A DNA stretch of 64,000 nt from Lagopus muta (GCF_023343835.1 NC_064437.1:20083501-20147500); one strand, 5' to 3'. Numbered from the stretch's first letter, positions 34,984 to 50,200 are shown. The notes: generated from the letters alone by a model not told the origin. Numbers and translations: made by a program.

Positions 34984-35235
34984 GAATGCAGCTGAATGGA
35001 GCTGAAAGGGCCACAGATGAAAGAACTTGAACACGTTTCTGAAAGTTTAAGATGTGTCTGGCAGTGACTTGCTTACCTTAGTAACAAAGAAGAGTATTTC
35101 AACAGCAGCTTAGGATACCTGTATGCCAATTTATTAACCTACTAACTGGAATGGTGTTCTGACAACAATTCTCCGTAGCAAACTACTCGCCTTGCTACAG
35201 AACAGTAGTGTTTTCTCTACTGATAATGCAGCTCA
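34984..35235 (+). other. GPSM2: GPSM2 5'UTR part of exon 2 (proposed)
   Basis: A good acceptor (tgttccctttgcag) ends at 34983 with no other stronger site before the ATG at 35236. Weaker alternatives end at 35180 (tccgtag) and 35230 (gataatgcag). If 34983 is used, two overlapping uORFs enter the leader. Confidence 0.45.
34986..35067 (+). other. Two overlapping upstream ORFs in the GPSM2 leader
   Basis: ATG at 34986 opens 14 codons to TGA at 35030. ATG at 34996, in another frame, opens 23 codons to TGA at 35067. Both end before the GPSM2 ATG. They are relevant only if the 34983 acceptor is used. Confidence 0.4.
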
Positions 35236-35297
35236 ATGGAGGAAAGTAATGTTTTGATAAGCATGCGAGAAGATCAGTCTTTCCATGTGCGATACAG
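35236..35297 (+). CDS. GPSM2: GPSM2 first coding exon
   Basis: Reads MEESNVLISMREDQSFHVRY plus two bases, donor gtaaga. M1 has a weak context (T at -3), M10 has A at -3, and M22, made across the splice, has A at -3 and G at +4. Confidence 0.92.
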
Positions 35298-38200
35298 GTA
35301 AGATGATGAATTTTAGTTTGGATGAATAAGTACTGTTAATGTTAGAAAACTAACCATGTTTGCAATAGTTTGGTGTCTCTGTTGCTACTGAGATTGAAAC
35401 TGAAAGCTAAATCACTTCTTTCCTTCATTTTTCAAGTTTGAAAGTTCACTTTTGTTATATGTTAGGATAGTTTGGATGATTCTAGAACTGTGTGCAGCTG
35501 CAGAACAGTGCATGAGTGTTTGTATTTCTGTTGTCTTTCTTCCTGGACTTGTGACAGAATGATCCAACGTATGATCCCTGCGTGGTAATACATATTATCT
35601 CTTCATTTAGTTTCTGGGTTGCCTCTGCAAACTATGGAGCTTTGTCTGCTAACGTTCTCTGTACTTGTCTCATTATTGCTGCTGTGATGGGCAGTGTCAT
35701 CTAGAGCACTGTTTTCCTTACCTGTAATAGATTCAACTGAGTGATTAAAAACTGCTTTGGTACTTTGAACTAGAAAGTCCTATAATTGCAAGTCAAGAGG
35801 ATATGCCATTTCGCTTCTGAATGCTTTTATCCTTTTTCTTCTGGAATCTCCCTTATAGATGTGAGACGAAATGTTAGCATTCCAGACTCCCCCTAATGAA
35901 TTTGAACAACAGAAATATTGTGCAGTGCACTGTAATTGAGTGGCTGCTGCTGGGAAGGGTAAATCTCGCAGCTCATTCAACAGAAGGGATGCTGGAACAG
36001 TGGAATGATTGTTTGAAAAACAAATGAAAAGCGTGGTTCTTCTGCGTTCCCCTGCCCTCTCCCCCAGTCAGCCTTTGTTTGGAGGCATTTTCCTCACTGA
36101 GAGAAACACAGAACCACCCTTATTTGTAAGATAGCATGTGCTGTGGCTTAAAATTAATTCACATGAACATGAAGGTACTTGCAGTATCCAGTCAGAACAG
36201 CTTTCTGAGTGTTGGTAGGTTGTCTTCCATTTCATAGGAGTACAGTAATAGTTCTGGTTAGCAGTGCACTCAGCAGGGGGAACTTATTCGTGGTCAATAT
36301 GGAAAAAAATGGTAAATAACATTTATTTTCAACTCTTCTTTCTTTGCTAGAATCTGTATACATTGGCTTTGATAGCAGAAATCATTGATGTGTGAGCTTG
36401 GTATTTCCGCTGTGTTTGTTGTTTCTTGGCTGCATCTAGCTGATGCCCTAGGTTGTTCCCAGACAACTGCAGTAGATCCTTGCTCTCTAACAAAAAAGCT
36501 GGGGCTGTTAAGGTTACTCTTGTGACAGTAAATGAGCAAAGAAAGCCATGGCCAATTGCCTTGTCTACACTGACAAGCCAGAAGTAACTTTGTCAAATTT
36601 GGTAACCAAGGGTAGAGCAAAATGTCTTACAGCTTGATTCTCTATTTCTGTACAAGCTTAAATGATACTGATTAACAAAAGAAGTATTCGTGCCTTATTA
36701 AATCTTTCTTTAAGAACTGTAATCTGAGAAACATTTGAAGAATATGGAGATGTAATCCTTGTTTGTTTTGTTGTTTGGGTTTTTTTTTTTTCATATATTA
36801 AACTTTCCTAAATTCAGACAAACTTTCCCACTGGCATTCTGTTGGAACTGGCTGCACAAGGAAACTACTGGCCTGCTCCTACTGTGGGTCTGTTCCTTAC
36901 TGCATGAGCTGCTGCTTCCTCCCAACAGCAGCTGAGTGGCACACAGTAAACTGGCTTTAGCAACTGCAAAAGGCTTACGCTGATGGAGAAAAAACTGTTA
37001 TAATATTAACTGGTGACTTAAAATGAATTGCTGATGTTAATAACTGTGACTAATGAGTAAGGGATCTATAGAGTAAATATTTGTAGAAGTAATTTGTCTT
37101 GGCCTCCTAAGTTCATGCATCAAAAATTGAACTTGTAACAGTCTGATTAAACACAGGGCTCCAGTGGCCATGTAGTTAAGCTGTTTGGTCTGGTCAATGT
37201 GATGCACTTCTGTGTTATGTATGGAAACCAGGAATGAGGTAGGAATGAGGAGCAGTCTGCCATCTGTAGTATAGCACTCTGTGGCGTTAGTGATTTTTTC
37301 TCTCCCTGAATTTAAGAGAGGTAATAGGTGGTTTTAGTTTTGTGTCCATGTGTTTCCATATGCCATCCATATGTTTCACAGCGTAGGTACAAGGCAACAC
37401 CCCACCAAACAGTAAGTTTTCAGAAATCCTCTAAGTAGGAATTGAATGGAGTAAAACTAAATTACCAGTGTTAAAAGACTAATATAATCAGTGTAATCTT
37501 CTTTTCTTCTTCTTGCCTTATTTCTTAGCCGTTTTCCATTCTTTATTTCAAGATGCGAACAGATAAAGGATGGAAGAGTCCAAAGAGGAGAAAAACGGGG
37601 AGGCCTGGATGGAGGCATATGTTTAGGGGTTGTGTTTTTACTAGGGTCAGGTTTCAAAAGAGAATATGAAGGTCAGACAAGACTAAAAACCAAACCAAAA
37701 CAAAGCATATGGGAGCCAGGGAAGATGAAGAGCTTGGAGGCAGAGATAAGGATGAGGTAGTTTTACAAATGAGAAATTATTCAGGAGATGCCAGTCTCTC
37801 AGAGAGCAGGTGGAGGCAACTGTAAGCAGAATAATGGAGTATTTCCACAGTTGTGTCTGGAAGAAAGCTATTCTGTTTAGCAGGAACAGAGTTTCATTAG
37901 GAGTATGGAGATGAATGGGCCTTGTTTTCTTGTCTCTGTGAATTCAGCGTATCTTTTGTTTAGCCATTCTGTGTTGAAAAAATAAGTCATTTGATTCAGC
38001 CCTTGGAACAGAGAAAGTAATTTCATATTCTGCTTCTAACTATTTAATGACTTCCTAAAACATTGATAACCTGACTCTGTCTGCTCTGCTGGCATGCTGT
38101 TTAACCATTAGCAGTTAGAACAGTCTCTGAGAACATGAGGTGATGGGTTGCTGACTGTAGAACAGTTACATACACCTTCTAAAAATGTGGTTTTTTTAGA

Positions 38201-41200
38201 GCAGTCTTCCAAAGTCTGTAAAAATATATATATTTATATGTACACATTTTCTGGGTCCATTTTTGTACTTTATGGATAAATGTAGAAACCCTTTTGCTCC
38301 AAAGTGGTAAAATAACATAATAATTCCACAGCTTTTCTGAAGTGTGAGTAAAATATTGAGTAGAAGCAACTGTAGTACATCAAATTTTTTTCATCTGTTT
38401 TTATTTTTTTTATAGTGTATTTAGACTTTGAAAATGGAAGGCCAGTGTATGGATCCATATAGCTTCAAGTTGTTGCAAAGATTCCAACTAGCTGTTGAAG
38501 CAACCTTTCTGGAGGTGTGCTCAAGTTGTATTACATTTTGACTTCTTTTTTACCCAAACAATTCTCGTTCTCATTTACTTCCTATGATTCTGGTTGAATT
38601 GAAATAGCTGATACTCATCAGCTTTAGCTTTCTGTATGGGGAAGAAAACACAACACCAAAATAGAAAACAAACCACATCTTTCATATGTATCAGTGGTAC
38701 TAAATCAGGATTGCAGAGTCATAAGATTGTTTCAAGTTCCTTCACAAAATGGTAATGCTGCCTTTGCATCTGGCAGTCTTTGAAATAATGTGAAATTACT
38801 TCAGTGCAGAGAATATCAGAAAAATTCCTGGTCCACAGCATTCTCAGATCGCAAATAAGAACATGATTTTTTAATGGGCTAACTCAGTTTATATGTCTGG
38901 AGTCTGGTGTAGCATTTTGACTTTTTTTGCCATATAGGCATTTTACTGAAAGCTCTACTGCAGTCCTTTCAAGCTAAAGATGAGAGGAAATGAACACAAT
39001 TGTATAATGTTCTAAAGCTTCGCACTGAGGAGCACCATATTTTCTAGCCATCACTTTAATTAGGCATGTCAGTTAACATGAGGTGCCCGGAGAGAACCTC
39101 TTTGGATAGGATTAAGATTACCCAATGATGTGTTTAAATCTTAAACCTTCAGTTGCTGATGGTGTAACATGCTGTGCTTAATCATTTCTGCCTTTTTCTG
39201 TCTTACATTCAACACCTGCACCATGTAACAAAAAACAAGTTGTGTGCTCTAGCAATAGGAGTGCTTTAGCTTCTCGAGAAGCTTCCAAACTTACCATCAC
39301 ATGTGTTATGGATATCCAACCCAAGAAGTTGTGCCTGGGAAGAACTTCATACTTCAGTTACCATTTGCTATTGGCATCATTACCAACTACCGAGCAGACA
39401 GTATTTTTAATTGCAAAAGTTAAATATGTCTGTCATCTCACTGTGTTTAAGTTGTGGAACGTCAAAGACCAGCAGGTATGGTACTATTTTGTGCTAGTAG
39501 CTTATTTTACTTACGATCCAGGTTCTTCTGGTTCTCTTGGCAAGTCGGTAGGTTTGTCAAAAATGCTTTCTTCTTACTCTGGTTTCTGTAGAATGTTGTA
39601 TAAAACTATTTCTGTTCTGATTTAGAAAAATAAATGTAAAAATTGCAGGTACACTAAATATTTTGTTGCTGTGTCTTGTAGAAACAGCTGTCTTCTAGTG
39701 CTGCTGCTAAAACAGCTGTTGGAAAAGCAAACATTTGTAATTGTTACTGATTTTGCATATAAAGGAAAGCAGGCGTATGTTTTGAACTAGATTTCTAGAA
39801 TATTTATTCTTACAACCACGTAGATATCATTATCTGGCATTTGATATTGTCTGATAACAAAGATATATTAAATTATGCAAAATGTTCTATTTTGGACTGC
39901 AATGCCAAACAGCCGAAACATAGTCCATCAAGAAGAAAAACGTACAACAATACACCAATTGACAAAGTCATGGCCAACATTTTTTGGCAGTATTTGGTGC
40001 ACACTTTCTGAACGATTAGAGAATGTCTCTTACTAATTTTCTTCTCAAAAAAAATCTTCTAAAAGTAGAACGGTGGCATTTTTGTAAGCTTTGTTAAAAT
40101 GCAGACGTTCCTAAAAAGTTAGAGAACGCTCCAGGATTATGACTCCAAAGCTGTCTTCCTCCCTACTTTCTGCCTCCCCACCCTCCTCATCTCAATTGCA
40201 AAGTATGTATGGCTGTTAACACTTCATGAAATTTGAGCTTTTTACCTTTTGTACGCCTGAATTCGCAATAGCAGAAGTGCATATGAATATTTTTTGGCAG
40301 CCACTGTTCTCTCTCTGAGCTCCTTTATTCTTTGTTCAAAATGTAATCCACAGATTCACTGATATCTTCTTTACTGCTGGCACTATTTTATACCTGCATA
40401 ATTACATGATTATTTGTTCATAATAATTCAACATATTCCAGTGTCTTCTGGACTTTTGGTTTTTCATTAAAGTAACAGGAATTGACATAGACATATAATA
40501 GACATTAAGTCTGTTTTTTTCTTTGCACTGAGAATTTTCATAATAGTGACAACTACAGGAAATAATAGGAAAGTATGAAGTAGTAGTGAATTACATAGGA
40601 AAGACCTTTAGGAGAAGTAGTCATGGCCTTTGATACACAAGAACATTTGGACTTTTAAGATGTTTGTTTTTAATAATACATTTTGTAAGTAACTACATTA
40701 GCTTCCTAAAAGTAAAACTGACTTCTTCAGGGATGCAGAGCTGGAAGGGAGAAAGCAATTGCTGTTAGCCTGCTGTAAATAACGCCACATCCATTTGTAC
40801 CTATGTGTCAGCATTACAGTGTTCAATTCTTTGATTATTCTGCCTCCATGAGCCCATCAGTAAAAAGCTAAGACTATATTATCACATTTGTCAAAATCAG
40901 TATTTGGCAGTAGTCACTTGAGTTTTAGTTCTTTGTTCTGAAATTATCTAGATGGTGAATAGTCAGCGTTTTAGGATCCTACAGATGCTGTATATGGACA
41001 AAGCAGTGTTTGAATTTCCTCCTCAAGACATAAAAATAAAAGCAGTTGAAGCTTTTTGTACCACTGCTATGTTTGCATATCACTACTGAGCTGCCAAGCT
41101 GTGTTTCAGCCTTAGCTTCTGTAAAGAGAATCATGGTGGTTGTTTGTACTGCGGTGCTGACTTCCTGTCCTCAACAAATGGACATCACCCTCTGAGTAAA

Positions 41201-44200
41201 ACGCACCTTTTCAGAACTCAAGGTTACTGGACAAAGTACTGCATACAGAGTGACAGGCCTCTCTTTTTACTTAACCTATGCAGGATGGAGGCTTCTTGCC
41301 TGGAGCTGGCTTTGGAAGGTGAGCGCCTGTGTAAAGCAGGAGATTGCCGAGCTGGTGTGTCTTTCTTTGAAGCAGCTGTTCAGGTTGGAACCGAAGACTT
41401 AAAAACACTCAGTGCTATTTACAGCCAGCTAGGCAATGCCTACTTCTACTTGCATGAATATGCAAAGGCCTTGGAATACCATCACCATGATTTAACTCTT
41501 GCAAGGTAATCTTGTATATTTAACCTGTTCTCCATTTCATCCTATTCTTGTAGAGGTGAGCAGCTGGCTCTTGGTCTGCCTACCAAAACGTGCTGCTAAT
41601 GCCAGATAATGCATGAATGTGGTGACAGGAGAGGGTTGGGGGCCTGGTAGCTAACTTGACTGCCCTTTCACCTGGGAGCTAATGCTCAGCCTAGCACCAT
41701 AATCCTAGTACTAACTGGAGGCCTTACCAGGTTTGTGGGTAATTAAGAAGCTTCTTTAAATCCAACCTTTCTTTACCCTTCTCTGTTCCCAAAACTCAAA
41801 TCTTTCTGGCTCTCTTGTTTAAAAGATAAAACTTGCTCGTGTTTCTTTGTGTAAAACTCACAATACAATACACTGAAATCTACAGCTGTGTATTTCATAC
41901 ACTATTTATGATCTCATTTTTAATTATTCACTGTAGATCCAATAAAAGACACACACGCTAATGTAGGACTTAACCACAATATAAGCAAAAATCTATTTTT
42001 TCCACCCCCTTTACTTGCTTAAGTGTGGTAACTATGAAGGTGCCTACATTCAGTGAGCATCCTTGTGGAAACCTGCTGTTTTGTTGTGTTATTCCCCAGG
42101 TATCAGAGGCAGAGACGGTGGTGACCTTTTGCCTTAATTTCATTCAGAACCTAGAAGTGTAGTATTTCTTCTGAGCTTTCTGAGAGACCAGTAGGTTTAC
42201 TGTATAATAAAAGGATGATAGTCAAGGAAAACTAAGGAACAGTTAAAACTTTCTGTCATCCTGGCCTGCTTTTTTGTGTAATCATTAAGAAACAAAATTG
42301 TTTCCGTAACGATAGACGGAACCATATTTATTTGAATGCCTTTTAGATATAATTGAATGGAATATATATAGATATATATGCTTACATTTTCTCTCCATAT
42401 ATTCTTCTGATTGTTGGCTTGGTTTTGAATTACTTTACTTGCGCAATTTTAGGACAATTGGAGATTTGGTGGGAGAAGCTAAAGCTAGTGGAAATCTGGG
42501 CAACACCTTGAAGGTACTCGGAAACTTTGAAGAAGCTATTGTTTGTTGTCAGAGACATCTGGATATTTCCAGAGAGCTTAATGATAAGGTGAGTGATGCT
42601 TAGAAATCTGGAAATAGACTCCAAAGAATACATATTAGTGAACCCTGTTTGGTAATGCCATCTTTCAGAGGAAATTAAATATTGAATATTCCAATATTTC
42701 TAATAGAAATAAGAATCTGTCAAGTTTAAGATGGCTGATTTCACCTAGGAGACTAAAAAAAAATTCTTTTAATAATTGGCCTCAATAATTGTTATGTATC
42801 TTATGTATCTCAAAAGGAAATAATATGTGATACAGTATGATTGAGGAGTGCAAATGGCCATGACGTGGGTAGGCAATGAGAGCATACTCAGAATGGACAG
42901 AATGTGCCTTGGCAAGCAGTGAACAAACTCCTTTCAGTGGATTGCACTGAAGTTTGTTGTGACACAGGAGTTGGAAGCAGGAAGTTTTAATGCCTCGCTT
43001 TATTGTTGTTTCAGGTTGGAGAAGCAAGAGCACTGTATAATCTGGGAAATGTTTATCACTCTAAAGGGAAAAATGTGGCTTGTGCTGGAACACATGATCC
43101 AGGGGAGCTTCCAGAGGATGTGAAAAATGCTTTGCAAAAAGCTGTAAATTACTATGAGTAAGTAGTAGCTCTAAATATCGGTGATGGAGAAGATACATTC
43201 ATCTGGTTTGTTAAAATATTGATATTTGTGGAGTCATGAGCTAATAAGACCTGTGAATTTCTTCCTTTTCAACTGGAGAGTACACAGTTTTTTGTTTAGC
43301 TCTCATTTTAGTGTACTTTTTATTACCAGCTAGGTCCTTCCCCTACATTAGGATTCAGCATTACTCTTAGAACAAGACTGAGACAACTGAATGTTGTGTA
43401 CTTGCACATAATATAGCTTTTTTCTTTGAAACTAGCAGGTCAGCATGAACAAGAGCACAGTTCAGTATCTCACTGAACGTATTCATTACTCAGTGGAAGA
43501 ATTGTGGTTGCATAAAGGCCATTAAAGTAGGCCAAAGCAGAATATCCTGCTTTTCCTTTTATGTAAATAGGAAGACGATCTGTTTTAAATGACTGTGAGA
43601 AAAAATGACTTCAAATCAGTAGTTTTTCTTTTCTCACTTGTTCAAAACAGGGAAAACCTGACAATAGTCACAGAGCTGGGTGACAGAGCAGCACAAGGAC
43701 GTGCCTTTGGAAATCTGGGAAACACACACTATCTTCTGGGCAACTTCAGGAGTGCAGTTTTAGCCCATGAGCAGGTACAGCAACATGAAATATCACCGGT
43801 TGCTCCAGACCTCGTATCCATGTGTTTTGTTGTATACTCCCATGAGCTTTTTAATGCAAGCTTTAGATCTTAAGGCCTAGCGTCAAGTCTGGCTGTTCTT
43901 TTCAAGCACCATTGGCCTAAAGAACAGATAGGGTTGGAAAGTCTGTGGGCGTTCAATTTTGTGTGCAAATGTATGTTATGCAGTACAAAATGTGATTAAT
44001 ATGCTTATTTCACATTTTTAAGCGTCTCCTAATTGCAAAAGAATTTGGTGATAGATCAGCTGAAAGAAGAGCATACAGCAATCTTGGAAATGCCTACATA
44101 TTCCTGGGTGAATTTGAAACCGCTTCTGAATACTACAAGTTAGTCGACTGCTTACATTTATACCTCTTCTCATAGAGTTAATTGCTCTTGTGCTGGTACT

Positions 44201-47200
44201 TGAGCTCACTGTAGAACAGCCATCTCTTCAGAACACACTTAGAAAAAGGCTGTGTTTGTTTAGTAAAAAAAAATACTGTTTTTCCCTGCTTACTCAGGTT
44301 TTCTAAGACAACGTTAATCTTGATCTTTGTAGCTACTTTTAAATAGATACTTCTCAGCACTGTGGATGCCTTTCTTTTGATACGTACTTATTCACTTAAT
44401 TCTAGAACCAGGCATTATTGTCTTAGGTCTTAGCGAGTTCTGGAGTGCTTGATCAAAGTGACTTTTTAGTACACTTGAGCTTAGTAGTTATCTCAGGTAT
44501 ATTCACCATCTGCAGTCAGCGCTGCGTATCAACATGGTTTTGTATACTTAATTTGTAATTAAGATTTTTCTTCTTTATCTCTAGACATGTAAACAGCCAT
44601 GTTGCTGCTGTAACTCAGAAAAATATAAGCTGTGCAAAGATGCAGTGTAGGTGTTAGCGTCTTACTTGGACTTCAGGGCTTGAAAATTGGAAAATATAGT
44701 GCCTCAGTATTGAATAGATTCTATTCCACTTGTAGAGATGGGAGGGCTTGGTGGTTATAGGTCTGTCTTGCTTAAGTTGATGGAGAACACACAGTAATTA
44801 TTCTAATGCTGATAATGAACTGTTTCAAGTACATAATACCAGCAAATCACCTGTAAATTATTGATGAAGCAATACATTAACATTAGAGCATGCAGTCTGA
44901 GGGCTGTGTGTGCTCTGCAGTGAAGTAAACAGAAATGGACTGCAATGAATGGGAGAGGAAGATGCCTAAAATCTCATAAGATTTTGCAAGATAATTTATT
45001 AGCTGCTAATTTGTCAGACTGGTGTTCTAATCTAGTTTATGTAAGAGATTTTTACTTGTGTAAGTAGTGATTTGTGAGGTGACTAACCCTTTCTTTCAGG
45101 AGGACATTACAGCTGGCTAGGCAGCTTAAGGATAGAGCTGTGGAAGCACAGGCCTGCTACAGCCTTGGAAACACATACACTCTGCTTCAAGACTATGAGA
45201 AAGCAATTGATTATCATTTGAAACACCTTGTGATTGCTCAGGAATTAAATGACAAGTAAGCCCTAAGAGATTGTTCAATGAGTATGATGCTTAAAGCAAT
45301 TCCTATTACTTCACACTTAGCTGACGTTGTTCTGTGTATGACGTTTGAATGTGATTCCCTGCAGTACTGAGCTTGTTTTGAAACAGTGGAAAAAAAGCCC
45401 TTGCAAGCATTGCAGATAATGAATCCAATTGGAGGATAACTGATGAATGACTGTCTCTAGATCTTGTGTTCTTTGTATTGCCTTCAAAAATGAAGGGAAA
45501 AACATATTTTCCATGATGTGATTGTAGTAGCTTGGATATCTTCACAAGAGTTTTTCTTCTTCTTCTCCACAAATGAAGAAAATAAGAAGGGATGATGAAG
45601 GGAGGATAATCGAGTAGTAAATTATGCCTCTTCTAAAATTATTTGTAAAGCTTTTTTTTTGGGTGGGGGGAGACATTTGTTTTTGTGGTGGCAGTGGTGG
45701 TTGTTGTTGTTGTTGTTGTTGTTTTTACAGCTTTTAAATGCACAAAATAAGCAGAATATGTGAATAATAAGCCACACAATCTGAGGGACAGAAAGGGGGT
45801 TGTGCAGTGTTCCATGTTTGCAAAACTGTAAGGAGTGACTTAAATGGTTGCTGTAAATTTTAAAATTTAAGTTTTGATGAGACTTGCTCACGTTTACGCT
45901 TATACCAGATCACAGTTCTTTTAGAAGGCACTTAACACGATGGTGTTGGAATAGTTTTTGGAGACAGTCTGAATTTTCCTTGGCACAGTAGTATAATTCT
46001 GGTAATATTATGAAAACCTGACACCTAGCGTTCAGAGAGTGAAATGTATCCCTGAAGGTGTTCTATTTTTTGCAGAATTGGTGAAGGAAGAGCATGCTGG
46101 AGTTTAGGGAATGCATATACTGCTCTGGGCAATCATGACCAAGCTATGCACTTTGCTGAGAGGCACCTGGAGATCTCCAGAGAGGTATGATTGTCACTTA
46201 TGTCTGTTGGCTGCCAGGTTTTTGCTCTTACTGAGAGCATAGCAGAGGTTATGTTAGGTTTTGGTTTGTGCCTTTGATGTACTTCGATAAGAAGATGGTT
46301 TTCTAACAGTTTTCAACAAGAAAAAAATTTAAACCCTTTTCTTAGAAGTCTGGGAACAAAGTTTCCTTTGTATTTACATATGTGTATGTATTTGTTACAG
46401 TTACACAACTGTTTACTTTATTTGGTTACAGGTAGGAGATAGAAGTGGGGAACTCACTGCTAGACTGAATCTCTCAGATCTTCAAATGGTTCTTGGATTA
46501 AGCTATAGCACAAACACCTCCATGATGTCAGAAAGCCACGCGGTAGATAACAGTCTGAATGGTACGTGATTTTCTCCAAATACTTTCTAAGATCAAACTT
46601 CAAAAAAAAAACCCCTGATATTTGCATTGTTTTCTGACTATAGATGCTGCACTGTTTATTTTTTCCCCATAAATAAATGGTGCAGTGCTGGATCCCTTCA
46701 GCTCCTGCTTTTTTGGAGGATTTCCGTTGTGAATCCCAGGTTACTGCCTCGTTTCTTCAGATAACACATCATCTGAAGTTTCTAATCACTCTTTTTTTGA
46801 TGAGGCAAATGTAGTTGTTTGCTGCCCAAATTGCATCCTTCCTTTTTCCTTTGTGCTAGTGTAAGAACAGAAGGGGTTATAGTTAAAGCTGCTTCATGTG
46901 ATGTTTTTCTGTGTGAAGATCCATGCTCCATTCTGTCTGATGAAAGCAAGTTGCATACCTTACAGTTGTGTGGTTTTCAAAGCTGCTTTTACTACTGATT
47001 ATTTATTCTCTCGTGAGTTTGGAACTCAGAATTGCTTATCTTGGGCATTTGATGAACACAGGCACAGCTTTGAAGGTGACACCATAAACCTTAATGGCAA
47101 AAAAAGATGAACTTTTTTCCTTCTTGAAGGTACCCGGCCAAGGGTGGGACGTCGTCACAGTATGGAGAACATGGAACTTATGAAATTAACACCAGAAAAG

Positions 47201-50200
47201 GTTGGTGCTTTTTTATTTAAAAAAAAAAAAAATTCTGCTGGTGAGATTGCAATGAAATCTAAAGGTTTTTGCAGGAGTTTAATGTTAGAAATGATTCAGA
47301 ACAGAACTCCAAAGCTTTAGCTCAGTCTTCAAGGAGTCTCTTTGGAATTCTATACAAATGATTCTAAAGGTAAGCTGATATTGCTATTTTTTTCCTGCAT
47401 ATTGGGGTATCTGCTGCCCATGTTTTCAAGTGATCCAAAGCATTCTGCCATGATTAGAAATACAAAATGAAATCTCTAAGCTTACATGGTGACAGCTGGT
47501 GCGGATGCAGCAGCACTGTTGCTTTGAGCACTGCTTTGGATACTGATTTCTAAAGATGCTGGGTTTTATTGCAAATGGATTTCCCTGCAGGGAACCATTT
47601 AAGCTTTTGGCAGTATCAGCTCCATTTTCTTATTCTCTGAATGCGTTTGTCTGTGGTATCTTTCAAAAGACGTAGCCTGTGATTGTCTGCCCTAAATATA
47701 CTCAAATGCTTCATGTGGATTTTTATAATCAAGTATTAACCTAGTTTTGTGGCTTAGTTCTTATAAAGGGCTCTTTTCAAGACATTCATGTAGTAGGTTC
47801 TGAAGTTTACTCCCTAAGTAAGGGAGTGTAGAACAACATGATGAACAGTAGCATTATTTGACTGTACAGGATACTGTCATCTTGGAGCTGGAACGTGGGT
47901 TGATCCCTCAGGCTTTAGAATGAATTCTGTTTTGCTGAAAGACTGGATTGTGGCTACAGGCTCTGATGCAGGGTCAAGAACTTTTATTTTTTTCCAATTA
48001 GAACAGTTTGCTATTGTAGAGGAAGTCATCAGATTTCTGGGGCACTTATTTTAGAAGAGTATTTAGGGGAACTCTGTCAAGAGTGTTTTCCCTACTGTTT
48101 TCAGTGAATGACAGTTAATCCTGTTTGCTCTCGTGCTGGCATTTTCTCCATTCTTTCTACAGTTTCTCTGTGGCACTCAGCAATGAAAACATCAGCATGT
48201 TTGATTACACAGGCCATGAGCACATTTTAGTCAAATCAGTCATTGCATGATGGTTCAGTTATAAGACTGATCAGTAGCAGTAGTGGCCTGATTCAGGTAA
48301 CAAAATCTCACAGGTCAAGTAACAGAACAAAACTGAGGTTTATGTCTGAGTGGCTGGATAAAATGAAAAGCATAAAGCTGCTTCATTTTGGGGATGAAAA
48401 GAATAAATACACAAATAAGAAATAAAACAACATATGATGAAAATGTTTTGGTTTCTTTTTTTAGGTTCAGAACTGGAACAGTGAGATTCTTGCTAAACAG
48501 AAACCACTCATTGCCAAACCTTCAGCAAAATTGCATTTTGTAAATCGACTCAAAGGCAAAAAGTATAAAAATGGCACCACTTCCAAAGTTCTGCAGGATG
48601 CCAGTAATTCTATTGACCACCGCCTTCCCAGCTCTCAGAGGGTAGGTTTGGAGTCCTCTCAGATCATGACCTTGATTTCATATAATTTTGATTTGACCAA
48701 AACTATGGAAAACTTGTTTGTGCAGATAACATTTTTAGTTCTACTTATATATTTGAGTTAAACGCTGTAAGTTGATGTAGAATCAGCCGTTCTTCTTCTG
48801 TCTCCTGGGTGGTGACAGCTGTAAGACTCTCCTACCATTGGGACTACTACATTTTCCTAATGGACTGTCTAAAATAACTTGCATATATTTTATTTCTAGC
48901 CTTTCTACCCTGCTTCTTCTAATTTGAAAAACGTAGCTTTTTGGATTCAGACACTGGAAGGTATAATTAAACGTATATTTTAGATTACTGCACTATTCAT
49001 GGAAGTTGATTAAAAAGAAAACAACGGAGTCATTTGATCTCGCAGGGAGAAGAGTGCTTTTCAACACAGAGCTAAGGAGCAAATGGAAATCTCATGGCCT
49101 ATGGGCTCTGGGGTTCTTGGTGGGCTTATACTAATCAGTGTACTATTTCTTTCTGAGAACGAAATCTCTTTACTAGATTTTACCTTCCAGAACTGTTTGC
49201 CATATTATAAATGTTGCTTCTTTGGATAAATCTCTGTCTACAAGAATGGATGACTAAAAAAAATTAGTTTAATGAATTTCAGATATGCAAATATATTACT
49301 GGAATCAAACTGCCCTGCAGTTGCCCTAGTTTTTAGGTACTTCTGAGTTCCAAGTACCTCTAACTTTTCTCTCCTCTTCAGAGAAACAGTCGAGAAACAG
49401 TGGCAGATGAAGGGTTCTTTGATCTGCTGAGCCGATTCCAGAGTAACAGGATGGATGATCAGAGATGCCACTTCCAGGAGAAGAACAGATTCTCAGCTGC
49501 TTCAGTAGCAACGTCCTCTACTCCACCTAAAACAATACGAAAATGTAATTTTGAAACTCAGATCTGTAGCTGACTTCAGTTCCTATCAAATGCTGTTTTG
49601 AAAAAGTATTTGAACGGAGAGGAGCTTCTGTGCTCATTTGTCTTCCTTCTTCTTCCCTTAGCCTTTTCTGCTTCCGTAGTCTCACCCCACACTGATGACT
49701 TTCTGGATTTACTTGCGAGCTCACAGAGCCGCCGCCTCGATGACCAGCGCGCCAGCTTTAGCAATCTGCCTGGCCTTCGTCTTAACCACCGCACCAGTCC
49801 GTCTGTGCTGGGCCACTTAATGGCCAGTAACAACAGAGAGCTAGATGAGGACTTCTTTGATATATTAATCAAATGCCAGGTAAGGCTGTGAGATTGCTGG
49901 GGTTTGATTTGTGCATCCTGCTATTTAACATCTTTGAGAAGGCTTCCATGCTTAGCACAGAGGTTTTAAGATAAATATGCATTTGGTAGATAAAGAACTG
50001 AAGTTAAAAAAACAAACAAACATGCATGTATGAAAATAGAATACTATGTGTATGTCATATCTATGAACATACATTTACACATATTTTAATGTATACACTC
50101 ATATTCTTATATGCAACCTCATTACACACATTTTTATATACACATGCCCTCACATACAGTCTTATAGGTGTGTTTATATACTTACAGCCACTGCATAATC

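Noticed and set aside
39242-39625. 127-codon plus-strand open frame in GPSM2 intron 2, with a gt-like donor after DQQ
   Set aside because: Does not begin with ATG, matches no known GPSM2 exon, and frames do not link to the flanking exons in a supported way.
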